Position numbers and translations under genes: made by a program
Shown: positions 56,409 through 63,955 of the stretch, piece by piece
Numbering within the stretch: the stretch's first letter is position 1
Layout: each line of letters begins with the position of its first letter
Notes under the pieces: model-generated
Told to the model about the DNA's origin: nothing
Databases searched by the model: none
Seen by the model: the letters and a program-made list of their open reading frames with translations, nothing else
Source: Australimonas brisbanensis
GTDB taxonomy: Bacteria; Chloroflexota; Dehalococcoidia; Lucifugimonadales; Australimonadaceae
NCBI GenBank assembly: GCA_038147155.1
Contig: JAYQTA010000003.1
Coordinates: 236,929-300,928, forward strand
Direction of reading: 5' to 3'
Length of the DNA: 64,000 nt

Positions 56409-57410
56409 ATGGTCTACCGCGCCGAGTACATCTGGATCGACGGGACGCAGCCCACCGCGAAGCTGCGCTCCAAGACCAAGATCCTGGAGGAAGGCAAGGA
56501 GCCTCCCATCTGGGGCTTCGACGGCTCATCCACCAACCAGGCGGCTGGCCACGCCTCCGACTGCGTGCTCAAGCCGGTGTTCGTCTGCCCGGACCCGATC
56601 CGCGGCGGCGACAACAAGCTGGTGCTGTGCGAGGTGCTCCTCACCGACATGACCCCGCACCCCACCAACACGCGCGCCGCCTGCGCCGAGCTGGCCAGCA
56701 AGTACGCGGGCGAGGAGTTCATGTTTGGCCTGGAGCAGGAGTACACCTTCTTCGATGGCTCCCGGCCCCTGGGCTTCCCCGAGGGCGGCTTCCCCGCTCC
56801 CCAGGGTGGCTACTACTGCGGCGTGGGCGCCGACGAGGTGTTCGGCCGTGACGTGGTGGAGGCGCACCTGGAGGCGTGCCTTGACGCGGGCCTGGGTATC
56901 AGTGGCATCAACGCCGAGGTGATGCCGGGCCAGTGGGAGTTCCAGGTGGGCCCCCTGGGCACGCCTGAGGTGGCTGACCACATGTGGATCGCCCGCTGGC
57001 TGCTCTACCGCATCGGTGAGGACTTCGGCGTCAGCGCCACCCTTGACCCCAAGCCGGTGCGCGGTGACTGGAACGGCGCTGGGTGCCACACCAACTTCTC
57101 CTCCAAGGCGATGCGCGCGGGCTACCAGCCCAACATCGACGCCGCCGAGGCGCTGCGCACCCGCCACGACCTGCACATCGCCAACTACGGCGCGCGCATC
57201 GAGGAGCGCCTCACGGGCCTGCACGAGACGGCCTCCTTCAAGGAATACTCCTACGGCGTCTCCAACCGTGGCGCCTCCGTCCGCATCCCCTGGCAGGTGG
57301 AGAAGGACGGCAAGGGCTACATCGAGGACCGGCGCCCCAACGCCAACATGGACCCGTACGTGGTGACCAAGCTCATCATCGAGACGGTTGGCGGGGCCAA
57401 GAAGAAGTAG
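56409..57410 (+). CDS. glnII: Glutamine synthetase type II (eukaryotic-type)
   Basis: The 333-aa enzyme makes glutamine from glutamate, ammonia and ATP. The short length and the segments WGFDGSSTNQA, FGLEQEYTFFD, VMPGQWEFQVGP, GAGCHTNFSS and RIPWQV mark GSII rather than the 450-aa GSI. GSII decamers lack adenylylation control. GGAGG precedes ATG 56409. Possible nitrogen control is suggested by the GTTAC repeats upstream. Heliorhodopsin-glutamine synthetase interactions have been described in other bacteria, though the genes are 26 kb apart here. Confidence 0.95.
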   Translation: MVYRAEYIWIDGTQPTAKLRSKTKILEEGKEPPIWGFDGSSTNQAAGHASDCVLKPVFVCPDPIRGGDNKLVLCEVLLTDMTPHPTNTRAACAELASKYAGEEFMFGLEQEYTFFDGSRPLGFPEGGFPAPQGGYYCGVGADEVFGRDVVEAHLEACLDAGLGISGINAEVMPGQWEFQVGPLGTPEVADHMWIARWLLYRIGEDFGVSATLDPKPVRGDWNGAGCHTNFSSKAMRAGYQPNIDAAEALRTRHDLHIANYGARIEERLTGLHETASFKEYSYGVSNRGASVRIPWQVEKDGKGYIEDRRPNANMDPYVVTKLIIETVGGAKKK

Positions 57411-57431
57411 CCTCAGCGAGGATCGGACCAC

Positions 57432-57464
57432 GAAGAGGCCGGGGGCTCATGCCCCGGCCTCTTC
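57432..57464 (+). terminator. Terminator after glnII
   Basis: GAAGAGGCCGGGG and CCCCGGCCTCTTC form a 13-bp stem with a 7-nt loop, starting 21 nt after the stop codon. Confidence 0.8.
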
Positions 57465-57507
57465 GCTCGTTCTGGGACTTCGTCTGTCCCAACCATGCCG
57501 TGTGCGG

Positions 57508-57513
57508 TATGCT
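57508..57513 (+). promoter_or_regulatory. -10-like TATGCT before the peptidyl-prolyl isomerase gene
   Basis: TATGCT lies 29 nt before GTG 57543. The -35 is weak. Confidence 0.4.
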
Positions 57514-57542
57514 GGCCCGAAACCCTTCCTGGAGCATGCCCC

Positions 57543-58058
57543 GTGGCCAAGCAGTACGACGCCCCGCCCGCCATGACCATCGACCCCGCCAAGCGCTACA
57601 CCGCCACCTTCAAGACCGGGAAGGGCGAGTTCGTCGTGCGCCTCTTCGCGGACAAGGCTCCCAAGACGGTGAACAACTTCGTGTTCCTCGCCCGCGAGGG
57701 CTTCTACGACGACACCACGTTCCACCGGGTGATTCCCGGCTTCATGGCCCAGGCGGGCGACCCCACCGGCACGGGGAGGGGAGGGCCGGGCTACCGGTTC
57801 AACGATGAGTTCGGTGAGGGGCTACGCCATGACGGGCCGGGCGTGCTCTCCATGGCCAACGCTGGTCCCAACACCAACGGCTCCCAGTTCTTCATCACCC
57901 ATGACGCCACCCCCCACCTGGACGGGCGCCACGCCGTGTTCGGCAAGGTGCAGAAGGGGCTGGACGTGCTCCTCTCCATCGCCCCGCGTGACCCCATGAG
58001 CGCCTCCAAGCCTGGCGAGTCGCTGGTGAGCATCACCATCGAAGAGGCAGACGCCTAG
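57543..58058 (+). CDS. Cyclophilin-type peptidyl-prolyl cis-trans isomerase
   Basis: The 171-aa cyclophilin has the core motifs VNNFVFLAREGFYDDTTFHR, PGFMAQAGDPTGTGRGGPGY, NTNGSQFFIT and LDGRHAVFGKV. The catalytic Arg is in FHRV. It lacks a signal peptide and is predicted cytoplasmic. GTG 57543 follows GGAG; an upstream in-frame ATG would precede the -10. A terminator follows. Confidence 0.95.
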   Translation: MAKQYDAPPAMTIDPAKRYTATFKTGKGEFVVRLFADKAPKTVNNFVFLAREGFYDDTTFHRVIPGFMAQAGDPTGTGRGGPGYRFNDEFGEGLRHDGPGVLSMANAGPNTNGSQFFITHDATPHLDGRHAVFGKVQKGLDVLLSIAPRDPMSASKPGESLVSITIEEADA

Positions 58059-58085
58059 CCAAGCGCTGGTAGCACATCAAGCAGA

Positions 58086-58118
58086 AGAGAGCGCGGGCAT
58101 TCGCCCGGCGCTCTCTTT
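58086..58118 (+). terminator. Terminator after the cyclophilin gene
   Basis: AGAGAGCGCGGGC pairs with GCCC-G-GCGCTCTCT (one bulged G) around ATTC, followed by TTT. Confidence 0.75.
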
Positions 58119-58129
58119 CGCCCCGCTCA

Positions 58130-58547
58130 CCTTCGGTTCGCTCGTTCAAGGGGGACACCCTCTGCCCCCGGCTGCCTGCGGCAGCCTCGTTAAAGAGGGA
58201 CACCCCCTGGGCTTCCTCCGGACGCCGAACCCCCGTCTACGCGCCCTGCCGGGCGCTCAACGTGGGGCCTGCGGCCCCGCTCGCTGGGCTCGCACAGGCC
58301 AGCACCTATAGTTCGGGGCCTCTCGTGGGGCGCAGCCCCAAACACGCCCAAAGCCAGGGAGAGTCCGGGCTAGGGGGGTGCAGTGGGGGAGGGCACCTCC
58401 CCCCGCCGGGGGTTCGGCGCGAAGCGCCCAGGGGGTGTCCCCCTTCGGACGAGCGAGCGTAGCGAGCGGGGAAGGGCTCGGCGCGAAAGGCCCAGGGGGT
58501 GTTTCCCTTCCATCGAGCCCGGCGCCAGCCGGGCGGGGCAAGCGCGC
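58130..58547. repeat. GC-rich non-coding repeat patch with four copies of a GGGACACCCCCTGGGC-like unit
   Basis: Copies in plus orientation are near 58150 (degenerate) and 58195-58212; inverted copies are at 58426-58443 and 58490-58511. GGGACACCCCCTGGGC at 58197 and its exact reverse complement at 58426 make a 16-bp perfect inverted repeat 213 bp apart. The two right copies are longer direct repeats (about 33 bp, each preceded by TCGGCGCGAA). There is no plausible gene. It may be a MITE-like or REP-like element family. Confidence 0.7.
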
Positions 58548-59105
58548 CTAGCGCGCGAACGTCCGGCTGAAGCGCAGGAAGTTCTCGTCGGCGTGGACGG
58601 TGGGGCGCCCGGCGCGCCCTGCCTCCTCGACCTCAACGACGATGCACCAGGGGCCGTCCTCGGTGAGGGCGCGCTCGATGGCGGCGTTGAAGGTGCCCAG
58701 GTCGCTCACAGCGGCCACCTGTGGGATGCCGGCGGCGCGGGCGATGCCCGCCAGGTCCGTGCCGGTGGCGGTGTGGGTGGGCTGGCCACCCGTCTCGGCC
58801 CACATGTGGTTGTCCCACACGATGTGCACCAGGTTGGCCGGCGCCTGCCGGGCAATGGTGGCGAGGGATCCCAGGTTCATGAGCAGTGAGCCGTCGCCGT
58901 CGGTGACGAAGACCCTCCGGTCAGGCGCGCCCAGGGCGACGCCCAGCCCGATGGAGGAGGCGAGGCCCATCGCCCCCCAGGTGTAGAGGTTGGACGGGCG
59001 GTCGCCCGCCGCGAACAGGTCGAAGGTGGACGGGCCCAGGCTCGCCACGATGGGTGCGTCCCCGATCCGTTCGATCAGTGCTGCGATGCCCTCAGCCCTA
59101 CGCAC
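58548..59105 (-). CDS. Thiamine-diphosphate decarboxylase, beta subunit (ComE-like)
   Basis: The 185-aa subunit holds the ThDP-binding half: LGPSTFDLFAAGDRPSNLY, then GDGSLLMNLGSLATIA with the ending WDNHMWAETGGQ. Split alpha/beta enzymes of this kind include sulfopyruvate decarboxylase (ComDE) and relatives of phosphonopyruvate decarboxylase. GTG 59105 overlaps the alpha stop by 8 nt. Substrate between sulfo- and phosphonopyruvate is not decidable here. Confidence 0.85.
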   Translation of the reverse strand: MRRAEGIAALIERIGDAPIVASLGPSTFDLFAAGDRPSNLYTWGAMGLASSIGLGVALGAPDRRVFVTDGDGSLLMNLGSLATIARQAPANLVHIVWDNHMWAETGGQPTHTATGTDLAGIARAAGIPQVAAVSDLGTFNAAIERALTEDGPWCIVVEVEEAGRAGRPTVHADENFLRFSRTFAR

Positions 59106-59607
59106 GCTTCGCCCCCACCAGGATGGAGTAGAGCAGCACGGCAACGGGGAAGCGGCTAGACGTAGCCAGGGTCAGCGCCCCGTCCACGGTCTTCGCCAGT
59201 TCGTCCTCGCGCTGGGGGGCGTAGTGCTGGATGTTCAGCTCATCCAGGATGCCCGGTATCGCCTGGGCGGCGGGCACCTGCACGGCGTTGAACTCGCCCA
59301 GCCCGCCGCGCATGCCGATGAACAGCGGCATCCCCACGCGGGAGGCCACAGCCAGCTGCGCCAGTGCGTTCACCGTGTTGCCGAAGCCGCTGGACTGCAT
59401 GAACACCGCGGCCTTGGTGCCCGTGGCGATGGCCCCGGCGGCGATGCCGATGGCCTCCTCCTCCCGCGTGCAGGGGACGGTATGGAAGGCAGGGTCGGCG
59501 TCCAGCTTGGAGAGCACCTGCCAGCCGACGGCATCGGGCACGTAGGGCACGATGCGGATGTCATGGGCACGCAGAGCCTCGACGATGGTGTCTGACCAGT
59601 GTGGCAT
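59098..59607 (-). CDS. Thiamine-diphosphate decarboxylase, alpha subunit (ComD-like)
   Basis: The 169-aa partner subunit carries the Pyr-binding half with the catalytic Glu region (CTREEEAIGIAAGAIATG) and MQSSGFGNTVNALAQLA. It acts with the beta subunit encoded just downstream. A TATAAT on the minus strand lies 9 nt before the ATG, giving a very short leader. Confidence 0.85.
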   Translation of the reverse strand: MPHWSDTIVEALRAHDIRIVPYVPDAVGWQVLSKLDADPAFHTVPCTREEEAIGIAAGAIATGTKAAVFMQSSGFGNTVNALAQLAVASRVGMPLFIGMRGGLGEFNAVQVPAAQAIPGILDELNIQHYAPQREDELAKTVDGALTLATSSRFPVAVLLYSILVGAKRA

Positions 59608-59616
59608 GGTTCGGCG

Positions 59617-59644
59617 ATTATAGTCCGCCGAACGCTGCCCGCAA
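59617..59644 (-). promoter_or_regulatory. Promoter TTGCGG-16-TATAAT for the comD/comE-like genes
   Basis: On the minus strand TTGCGG (59639-59644) and TATAAT (59617-59622) are 16 bp apart, inside the 3' end of the esterase gene. Confidence 0.6.
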
Positions 59645-60553
59645 GGCTGCAGCCGCCTCGGCGATGGCATCGTCCGTCAGCGGGGCGGGGGTGGCGGTGT
59701 TGAAGAAGCCGTGCACCATGCCCGGGTAGCGGGTGCAGGCGACGGGAACGCCATCGGCCTGCATGCGTGCGGCGTACGCCTCGCCCTCATCGCGCAGCGG
59801 GTCGTACTCGGCGGTGAGCACCAGGGCAGGGGGCAGCCCGGTGAGTGACTCGGCGCGCATGGGGGCGGCGTAGGGGTCATCGGCGTGGTCCGGGACCGCC
59901 AGATACTGCTCCCAGTACCAGGCCATCGACTTGCGGGAGAGCCCGTATCCCTCGCCGTTCTCCTCGTAGGAGGGGGTGTCCATCCGTGAGTCCGTCACCG
60001 GGTAGACCAGCAGCTGGAAGCACGGCCTGGGTCCCTTGCGATTGCGCAGGCGCAGCGCCAGCGCCGCCGCCAGGTTGCCTCCGGCGGATGCCCCTCCGAT
60101 GGCGACGCGTTCCGGATCCAACCCGCGCTCGGCGCCGCCGATGGCCGCCCACAGGAACGCGAAGTAGCAGTCGGCCAGCGGGCCGGGGTGCTTGGTCTCC
60201 GGGGCCAGGCGGTACTCCACCGAGACCACCGCGCACCCCGCGGCGTTGGCCAGCGAGCGGGCGGTTGCGTCGGTGGAGGCGATGGACCCGATGACCCAGC
60301 CGCCGCCGTGCATCCACACCAGGGTGGGTAGGGGGCCATCGCTCGCGCCCAGGGGCTTATAGAGGCGCACGGGCACGGGGCCGTTGGACGTCTCCACCAC
60401 GTGGTCGCTCACCGCACCGACCTCGGGGCCGGGCTGCCCGGCAGCCGCCTCGCGCTGCGTCCGTGCCTCGGTGGGGGTCTGTTGCCACGGCTGTGGCAGG
60501 CCCAGGGCGGCCTCGGCCTCCAGGCGCTTGCGGACCTCGGGGTGCAGGGGCAT
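59618..60553 (-). CDS. Alpha/beta-hydrolase, hormone-sensitive lipase (esterase) family
   Basis: The 311-aa esterase has the oxyanion motif HGGGWVIGS, the nucleophile in GGASAGGNLA, the Asp in AEYDPLRDEG and the His in PGMVHGFF. It should hydrolyse short acyl esters or lactones in the cytoplasm. GAGGTG precedes ATG 60553. It shares strand with the ComDE-like genes, which have their own promoter in its tail. Confidence 0.92.
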   Translation of the reverse strand: MPLHPEVRKRLEAEAALGLPQPWQQTPTEARTQREAAAGQPGPEVGAVSDHVVETSNGPVPVRLYKPLGASDGPLPTLVWMHGGGWVIGSIASTDATARSLANAAGCAVVSVEYRLAPETKHPGPLADCYFAFLWAAIGGAERGLDPERVAIGGASAGGNLAAALALRLRNRKGPRPCFQLLVYPVTDSRMDTPSYEENGEGYGLSRKSMAWYWEQYLAVPDHADDPYAAPMRAESLTGLPPALVLTAEYDPLRDEGEAYAARMQADGVPVACTRYPGMVHGFFNTATPAPLTDDAIAEAAAALRAAFGGL

Positions 60554-60613
60554 GGCGGACACCTCGCGCGGGGGGTGCGGCCATCCTAGCACGCGCGCTC
60601 GCCGCTCCGGCGC

Positions 60614-60775
60614 CTAGATGCGCCGGGTGTTCCCGTGGGTGCGCTCCTCGTAGTCGAAGCGCTCGTCATCCGGGTGCACGGAGGGCTTGTAGTCCTCCTG
60701 TGCGCCCTGGGTGCGTTCGGCGTCCTGCGTGGCGTCACGCCGTGGGGAGGGTTTGGGGTGGGGCTGCTCGCTCAT
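60614..60775 (-). CDS. Small hydrophilic hypothetical protein, 53 aa
   Basis: The product is charged and probably disordered (MSEQPHPKPSPRRDATQD, then FDYEERTHGNTRRI). AGAGG precedes ATG 60775. It lies between the esterase and tRNA-Arg. No family recognised; it could be spurious. Confidence 0.4.
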   Translation of the reverse strand: MSEQPHPKPSPRRDATQDAERTQGAQEDYKPSVHPDDERFDYEERTHGNTRRI

Positions 60776-60799
60776 GGTCCTCTGGGCGCTGGAGGAGGG

Positions 60800-60875
60800 T
60801 GGTGTCCCAGGGTGGATTCGAACCACCGACCGGCTGCTTAGAAGGCAGCTGCTCTATCCGCTGAGCTACTGGGAC
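60800..60875 (-). tRNA. tRNA-Arg (anticodon UCU), CCA encoded
   Basis: The minus strand folds as a cloverleaf: acceptor GTCCCAG/CTGGGAC, D arm GCTC/GAGC, anticodon stem GCTGC/GCAGC around CTTCTAA (anticodon TCT) and T arm with GGTTCGAATCC. The 3' ACCA (rc of 60800-60803) is encoded. It decodes AGA, a rare codon in this GC-rich genome. Confidence 0.97.
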
Positions 60876-60944
60876 GCTCTTCCTTTATAGGGCTGGCGGG
60901 GTGGGGGGTCAACCTGATGTGGCCCCACCCGGCCCTTGCTCGGC

Positions 60945-60950
60945 TATCAT
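60945..60950 (+). promoter_or_regulatory. -10-like TATCAT before the enoyl-CoA hydratase gene
   Basis: TATCAT lies 46 nt before ATG 60997, which has GAGGTGA as Shine-Dalgarno. Confidence 0.4.
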
Positions 60951-60996
60951 GCCCGACGGCGCGTCGCGCCCAACCCCCGCACGAGGTGACTGCACC

Positions 60997-61779
60997 ATGG
61001 CCTACCAGACCCTCCGCTTCGAGACCGATGGCCCCCTGGGGGTGCTGACGCTGAACCGGCCCGATCGGCTCAACGCACTGAGCCGCGGGCTCATCACCGA
61101 CCTCACGCATCTGGTGGGGGAGCTGGAGGTGAACCCGGACGTTCGGGTCATCATCGTCACCGGCGAGGGGCGCGCCTTCTGCGCCGGGGCCGACATCAAG
61201 GAGCGCGCTGAGAGCCCGGATGACTTCCGCCTCCAGCGCACCTCGGCCCAGCTCTCGCCCACCTTCCGGCGTCTGGAGAAGCTCCCGCAGGTGACCATCG
61301 CCGCCATCAACGGCCCCGCCGCCGGCGGCGGGCTGGAGCTGGCCATGGCGTGCGACCTGCGCATCGCCGCCGCCACCGCGACGATGGCGTTGCCGGAGAT
61401 CAACCTGGGCATCCTGCCCGGTGCGGGCGGCACCCAGCGCCTGCCCCGGCTCATCGGCGTGGCGCGGGCCAAGGAGCTGATGCTCACCGCGCGGTTCATC
61501 GACGCCGCCACCGCCCACACCTGGGGCCTGGTGAACGCGGTGGCCGAGCCGGCCGCGCTGATGGACGAGGCGCGCGCGTTGGCCGGGGTGATCCTGGAAA
61601 AGCCCCCACTGTCCGTGGCGCACATCAAGATGGCCGCCAACGTGGCGGGGGAGACGGACATCGACTCTGGCATCGACTTCGAGCAGCGCTGCTCCACGGT
61701 GCTGGCCATGTCGGAGGACCGGCGTGAGGGGCAGCGCGCCTTCGTGGAGAAGCGCAAGCCGGTGTTCAAAGGCCGCTAG
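60997..61779 (+). CDS. Enoyl-CoA hydratase
   Basis: The 260-aa crotonase keeps both catalytic Glu residues, in GGGLELAMACD and ALPEINLGILPGAGGTQRL, so it should hydrate trans-2-enoyl-CoA in beta-oxidation or a related path. FCAGADIKE is the oxyanion segment. ATG 60997 follows GAGGTGA. It contrasts with the crotonase at 10.9 kb, which lacks the second Glu. Confidence 0.93.
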   Translation: MAYQTLRFETDGPLGVLTLNRPDRLNALSRGLITDLTHLVGELEVNPDVRVIIVTGEGRAFCAGADIKERAESPDDFRLQRTSAQLSPTFRRLEKLPQVTIAAINGPAAGGGLELAMACDLRIAAATATMALPEINLGILPGAGGTQRLPRLIGVARAKELMLTARFIDAATAHTWGLVNAVAEPAALMDEARALAGVILEKPPLSVAHIKMAANVAGETDIDSGIDFEQRCSTVLAMSEDRREGQRAFVEKRKPVFKGR

Positions 61780-61794
61780 GGTGGCAGGGCGCCG

Positions 61795-62295
61795 CTAGCC
61801 CTCGAACGAGGTGGCGACCCAGTGGACGGTGAGCGGGCCGACGGTGTGCGCGCTCACCGACTCCACCGCCATCATGCCCACGTCCGACGAGGTGGTGTAG
61901 CGCGCCTGCACCCAGCGGCCCAGCGGTTGGGCAGCGACGATGCCCAGGGCGGCGTTGGAGAAGGCGCGCATCAACCCGGCCAGCCCCCGGCTCGCCAGCC
62001 GGTAGCCCGCGAGGGCGCCCACGCTGGTGAGGCCCGCCGCCACCACGATGTTGGTGCCGCAGAAGGGGGAGACGGCCAGGTGCCCCTCGCCCGCCTGCAT
62101 CCGGGCCAGCGCCTGCTCGGCTGCCTCCTCCACCCCCTCGGTGGGCAGATCGCCCATCACCACGAAACCACCGGGCACCGAATAGCCCGCGAGCGGGCGA
62201 CCCGCGATGGCCCCCTCCTGCACCCGCGCCAGCAGCAGGCTGATGGTGGCGTGCTCCAGGCCGTGATTGCGCTGGACCTTCTCCCAAAGATGCAT
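61795..62295 (-). CDS. DUF6391-like membrane-associated protein
   Basis: The 166-aa protein starts with NHGLEHATISLLLARV, a pattern of DUF6391 proteins, and has hydrophobic segments (TNIVVAAGLTSVGALAGYRL). Function unknown. GAGGAG precedes ATG 62295. It is downstream of a COG2426-type membrane protein gene (45 nt gap), perhaps one operon. Confidence 0.7.
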   Translation of the reverse strand: MHLWEKVQRNHGLEHATISLLLARVQEGAIAGRPLAGYSVPGGFVVMGDLPTEGVEEAAEQALARMQAGEGHLAVSPFCGTNIVVAAGLTSVGALAGYRLASRGLAGLMRAFSNAALGIVAAQPLGRWVQARYTTSSDVGMMAVESVSAHTVGPLTVHWVATSFEG

Positions 62296-62339
62296 GGGCC
62301 TCTCCTCCTGGTCTCCGGTATCGCGGCAGGGCAGGGGGG

Positions 62340-62807
62340 CTAGAGCAGCTTCACCAGCCCCACACCTGCCAGCGTCAGCGCCGTCACCACCACACCCGCC
62401 ACCAGCACGCCAGCGCCGATGGCCACCAGGCCCGAGCGCACCGGCACCCGCAGCGCCCATACGGCGAGCGTCCCCGTCCACGCCCCGGTGAGCGGGAAGG
62501 GGATCGCCACGATCAGCGCCACCGCCCACGGGCCATGGCGGCGCACCCGTTCCCCCCACAGCGCCTCCACCCGCCGGGTGCGCCAGCGCATAAGCCGGCC
62601 CGCCAGCGTGTCCGAGCGTTCAAGCCGCTCACCGATCGTGGAGAGCATCCACAGGATGGGAAGGACGGGGAGCAGGTTGCCCAGCACGGAAAGAACATAG
62701 ACCAAAGGCCAACCCAACTCGAAGTGCAGGATGCCCAGCGGCACCGAGGCCCGCAGCTCTCCGAGGGGCGTTATGGCGGCCAGGATGACCAGCAGAGCAT
62801 CTTGCAT
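62340..62807 (-). CDS. Small multidrug export-like membrane protein (COG2426)
   Basis: The 155-aa protein has about four hydrophobic helices and the typical TPLGELRASVPLGILHF, LGNLLPVLPILWML and AIPFPLTGAWTGTLA. Despite the family name the function is not proven. ATG 62807 follows GAGG at some distance. Confidence 0.8.
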   Translation of the reverse strand: MQDALLVILAAITPLGELRASVPLGILHFELGWPLVYVLSVLGNLLPVLPILWMLSTIGERLERSDTLAGRLMRWRTRRVEALWGERVRRHGPWAVALIVAIPFPLTGAWTGTLAVWALRVPVRSGLVAIGAGVLVAGVVVTALTLAGVGLVKLL

Positions 62808-62889
62808 CGCTTCAGGGCCTCTCCGGGGCCTCATCTGCACGGGCCGCACCGTGGTGCGGCGCACGGCCCTGCTTCATTCTACCAGCGCT

Positions 62890-63022
62890 CCTGGGAGCGG
62901 GGTGTTCTGAACGTTTCTTAAACAAAACATAGAAATATGCATAGTTAATCAGTTAGATGATTGCATATGAAAAATCATGGAAGATGGGTAGGTGATTGAT
63001 TGACTGTTGGCTTGGTCACTGC
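62890..63022. promoter_or_regulatory. AT-rich island upstream of the 74-aa HTH gene
   Basis: From about 62905 to 63000 the sequence is strikingly AT-rich (TTTCTTAAACAAAACATAG, TATGCATA palindrome, CATATG) against a GC-rich background. It ends in a strong promoter. Such a tract fits an UP element and binding by nucleoid proteins. No ORF is present. Confidence 0.55.
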
Positions 63023-63028
63023 TATAAC
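63000..63028 (+). promoter_or_regulatory. Promoter TTGACT-17-TATAAC
   Basis: TTGACT (63000-63005) and TATAAC (63023-63028) are 17 bp apart, ten of twelve consensus bases. The leader is about 26 nt with GGAGGGAG. Confidence 0.85.
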
Positions 63029-63060
63029 TACGGTCAACGCGACGCAGTGGAGGGAGCTGT

Positions 63061-63285
63061 ATGGCGCGCAAGACTCGCCTGATGGCGCAGGTTGAGGAGC
63101 GGTTCAAGCAGCCACTGGAACGGCTGCTGCCCGAGATGATCAACGAATACGGTCTCTCGGCGACCGCGCAGAGTTTGGAGGTCAGCAAGGCGACCCTGGG
63201 CTATTGGTTGCTCAAGCTCGGGATCAACGTTCGCCGCGTGGCGCTGGCCCCTGGGGAGTCGCTGGAGGTCAAGCGGGCCAGCTAG
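63061..63285 (+). CDS. Small helix-turn-helix protein, 74 aa
   Basis: The protein has an N-terminal basic segment (MARKTRLMAQVEERFKQ) and a helix-turn-helix-like LSATAQSLEVSKATLGYWLLKLG resembling homeodomain-like transposase or resolvase HTH units. It has no catalytic domain and is flanked by a strong promoter and a terminator, so it is a free-standing, probably abundant DNA-binding protein. Function unknown. Confidence 0.75.
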   Translation: MARKTRLMAQVEERFKQPLERLLPEMINEYGLSATAQSLEVSKATLGYWLLKLGINVRRVALAPGESLEVKRAS

Positions 63286-63305
63286 GCCCGCCCCGACAGC
63301 GTGTT

Positions 63306-63339
63306 GAAGGCCCGGTGGATGTACCCCCACCGGGCCTTC
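63306..63339 (+). terminator. Terminator after the 74-aa HTH gene
   Basis: GAAGGCCCGGTGG pairs with CCACCGGGCCTTC (13 bp, 8-nt loop), followed by a CCCTTT tract. Confidence 0.85.
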
Positions 63340-63389
63340 GCCCTTTCTACGGCCTACCCCGCCTCGACCCAGCCGTGAGCTCTTCTTCC

Positions 63390-63419
63390 TTGACACGTGC
63401 GCGCGGTGGGTGATACCAA
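63390..63419 (+). promoter_or_regulatory. Promoter TTGACA-18-TACCAA for the cytochrome c gene
   Basis: A perfect TTGACA (63390-63395) is 18 bp from TACCAA (63414-63419), nearly the same pair as at 40273. The leader is about 50 nt. Confidence 0.65.
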
Positions 63420-63475
63420 TCTCCGTGACGGAAATCACAGATGCGTGCGCCCCCGCGCGCGCTGAGGTCGCCACG

Positions 63476-63955
63476 ATGCGCAAGCCGTTCATCGCCACCA
63501 TCACCCTGCTGGCCGTGGCGCTCGTCGCAGCAGCCTGCGGCGGCGCGGCTACCCCGACCCCCGAGTGCCTGGAGCCCCAAGACGGCGCGCTGGTGCCCGC
63601 CGAGTGCGGTGACGCCAACGGCCTTCCCACCGCCACCCCCACGCCCACCACGGACAACGGCAACGGCGGCCCGGTGGACGCGGTGAGCATCATCCAGGCC
63701 AACGGCTGCGGCTCCTGCCACACCATCTCTAGTGTCCCTGGTGCAGCGGGGCAGGTGGGCCCCAACCTCTCTGCCATCGGTTCGGCGCACGACGCTGCCT
63801 ACATCTATGAGTCCATCGTGAACCCGGGCGCCGTCATCGCCGCCGACTGCCCCACCGGCCCGTGCCCGGCGGGTGTCATGCCCAACGCCTACGGTCGCCT
63901 GCTCACCGAGCAGCAGCTCGGCGCCGTGGTGGAGTTCCTGGCCGGGCTCAAGTAG
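63476..63955 (+). CDS. Lipoprotein monoheme cytochrome c
   Basis: The 159-aa protein has a signal peptide with lipobox LVAAAC (Cys21), a Pro/Thr-rich linker and a small cytochrome c domain with CGSCH at 78-82 and a probable axial Met in GVMPNAYG. An extra Cys pair (DCPTGPC) may form a disulfide. It would be anchored outside the membrane and pass electrons to or from a terminal oxidase. ATG 63476 follows GAGGT. After it, 63956-64000 shows nothing. Confidence 0.9.
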   Translation: MRKPFIATITLLAVALVAAACGGAATPTPECLEPQDGALVPAECGDANGLPTATPTPTTDNGNGGPVDAVSIIQANGCGSCHTISSVPGAAGQVGPNLSAIGSAHDAAYIYESIVNPGAVIAADCPTGPCPAGVMPNAYGRLLTEQQLGAVVEFLAGLK

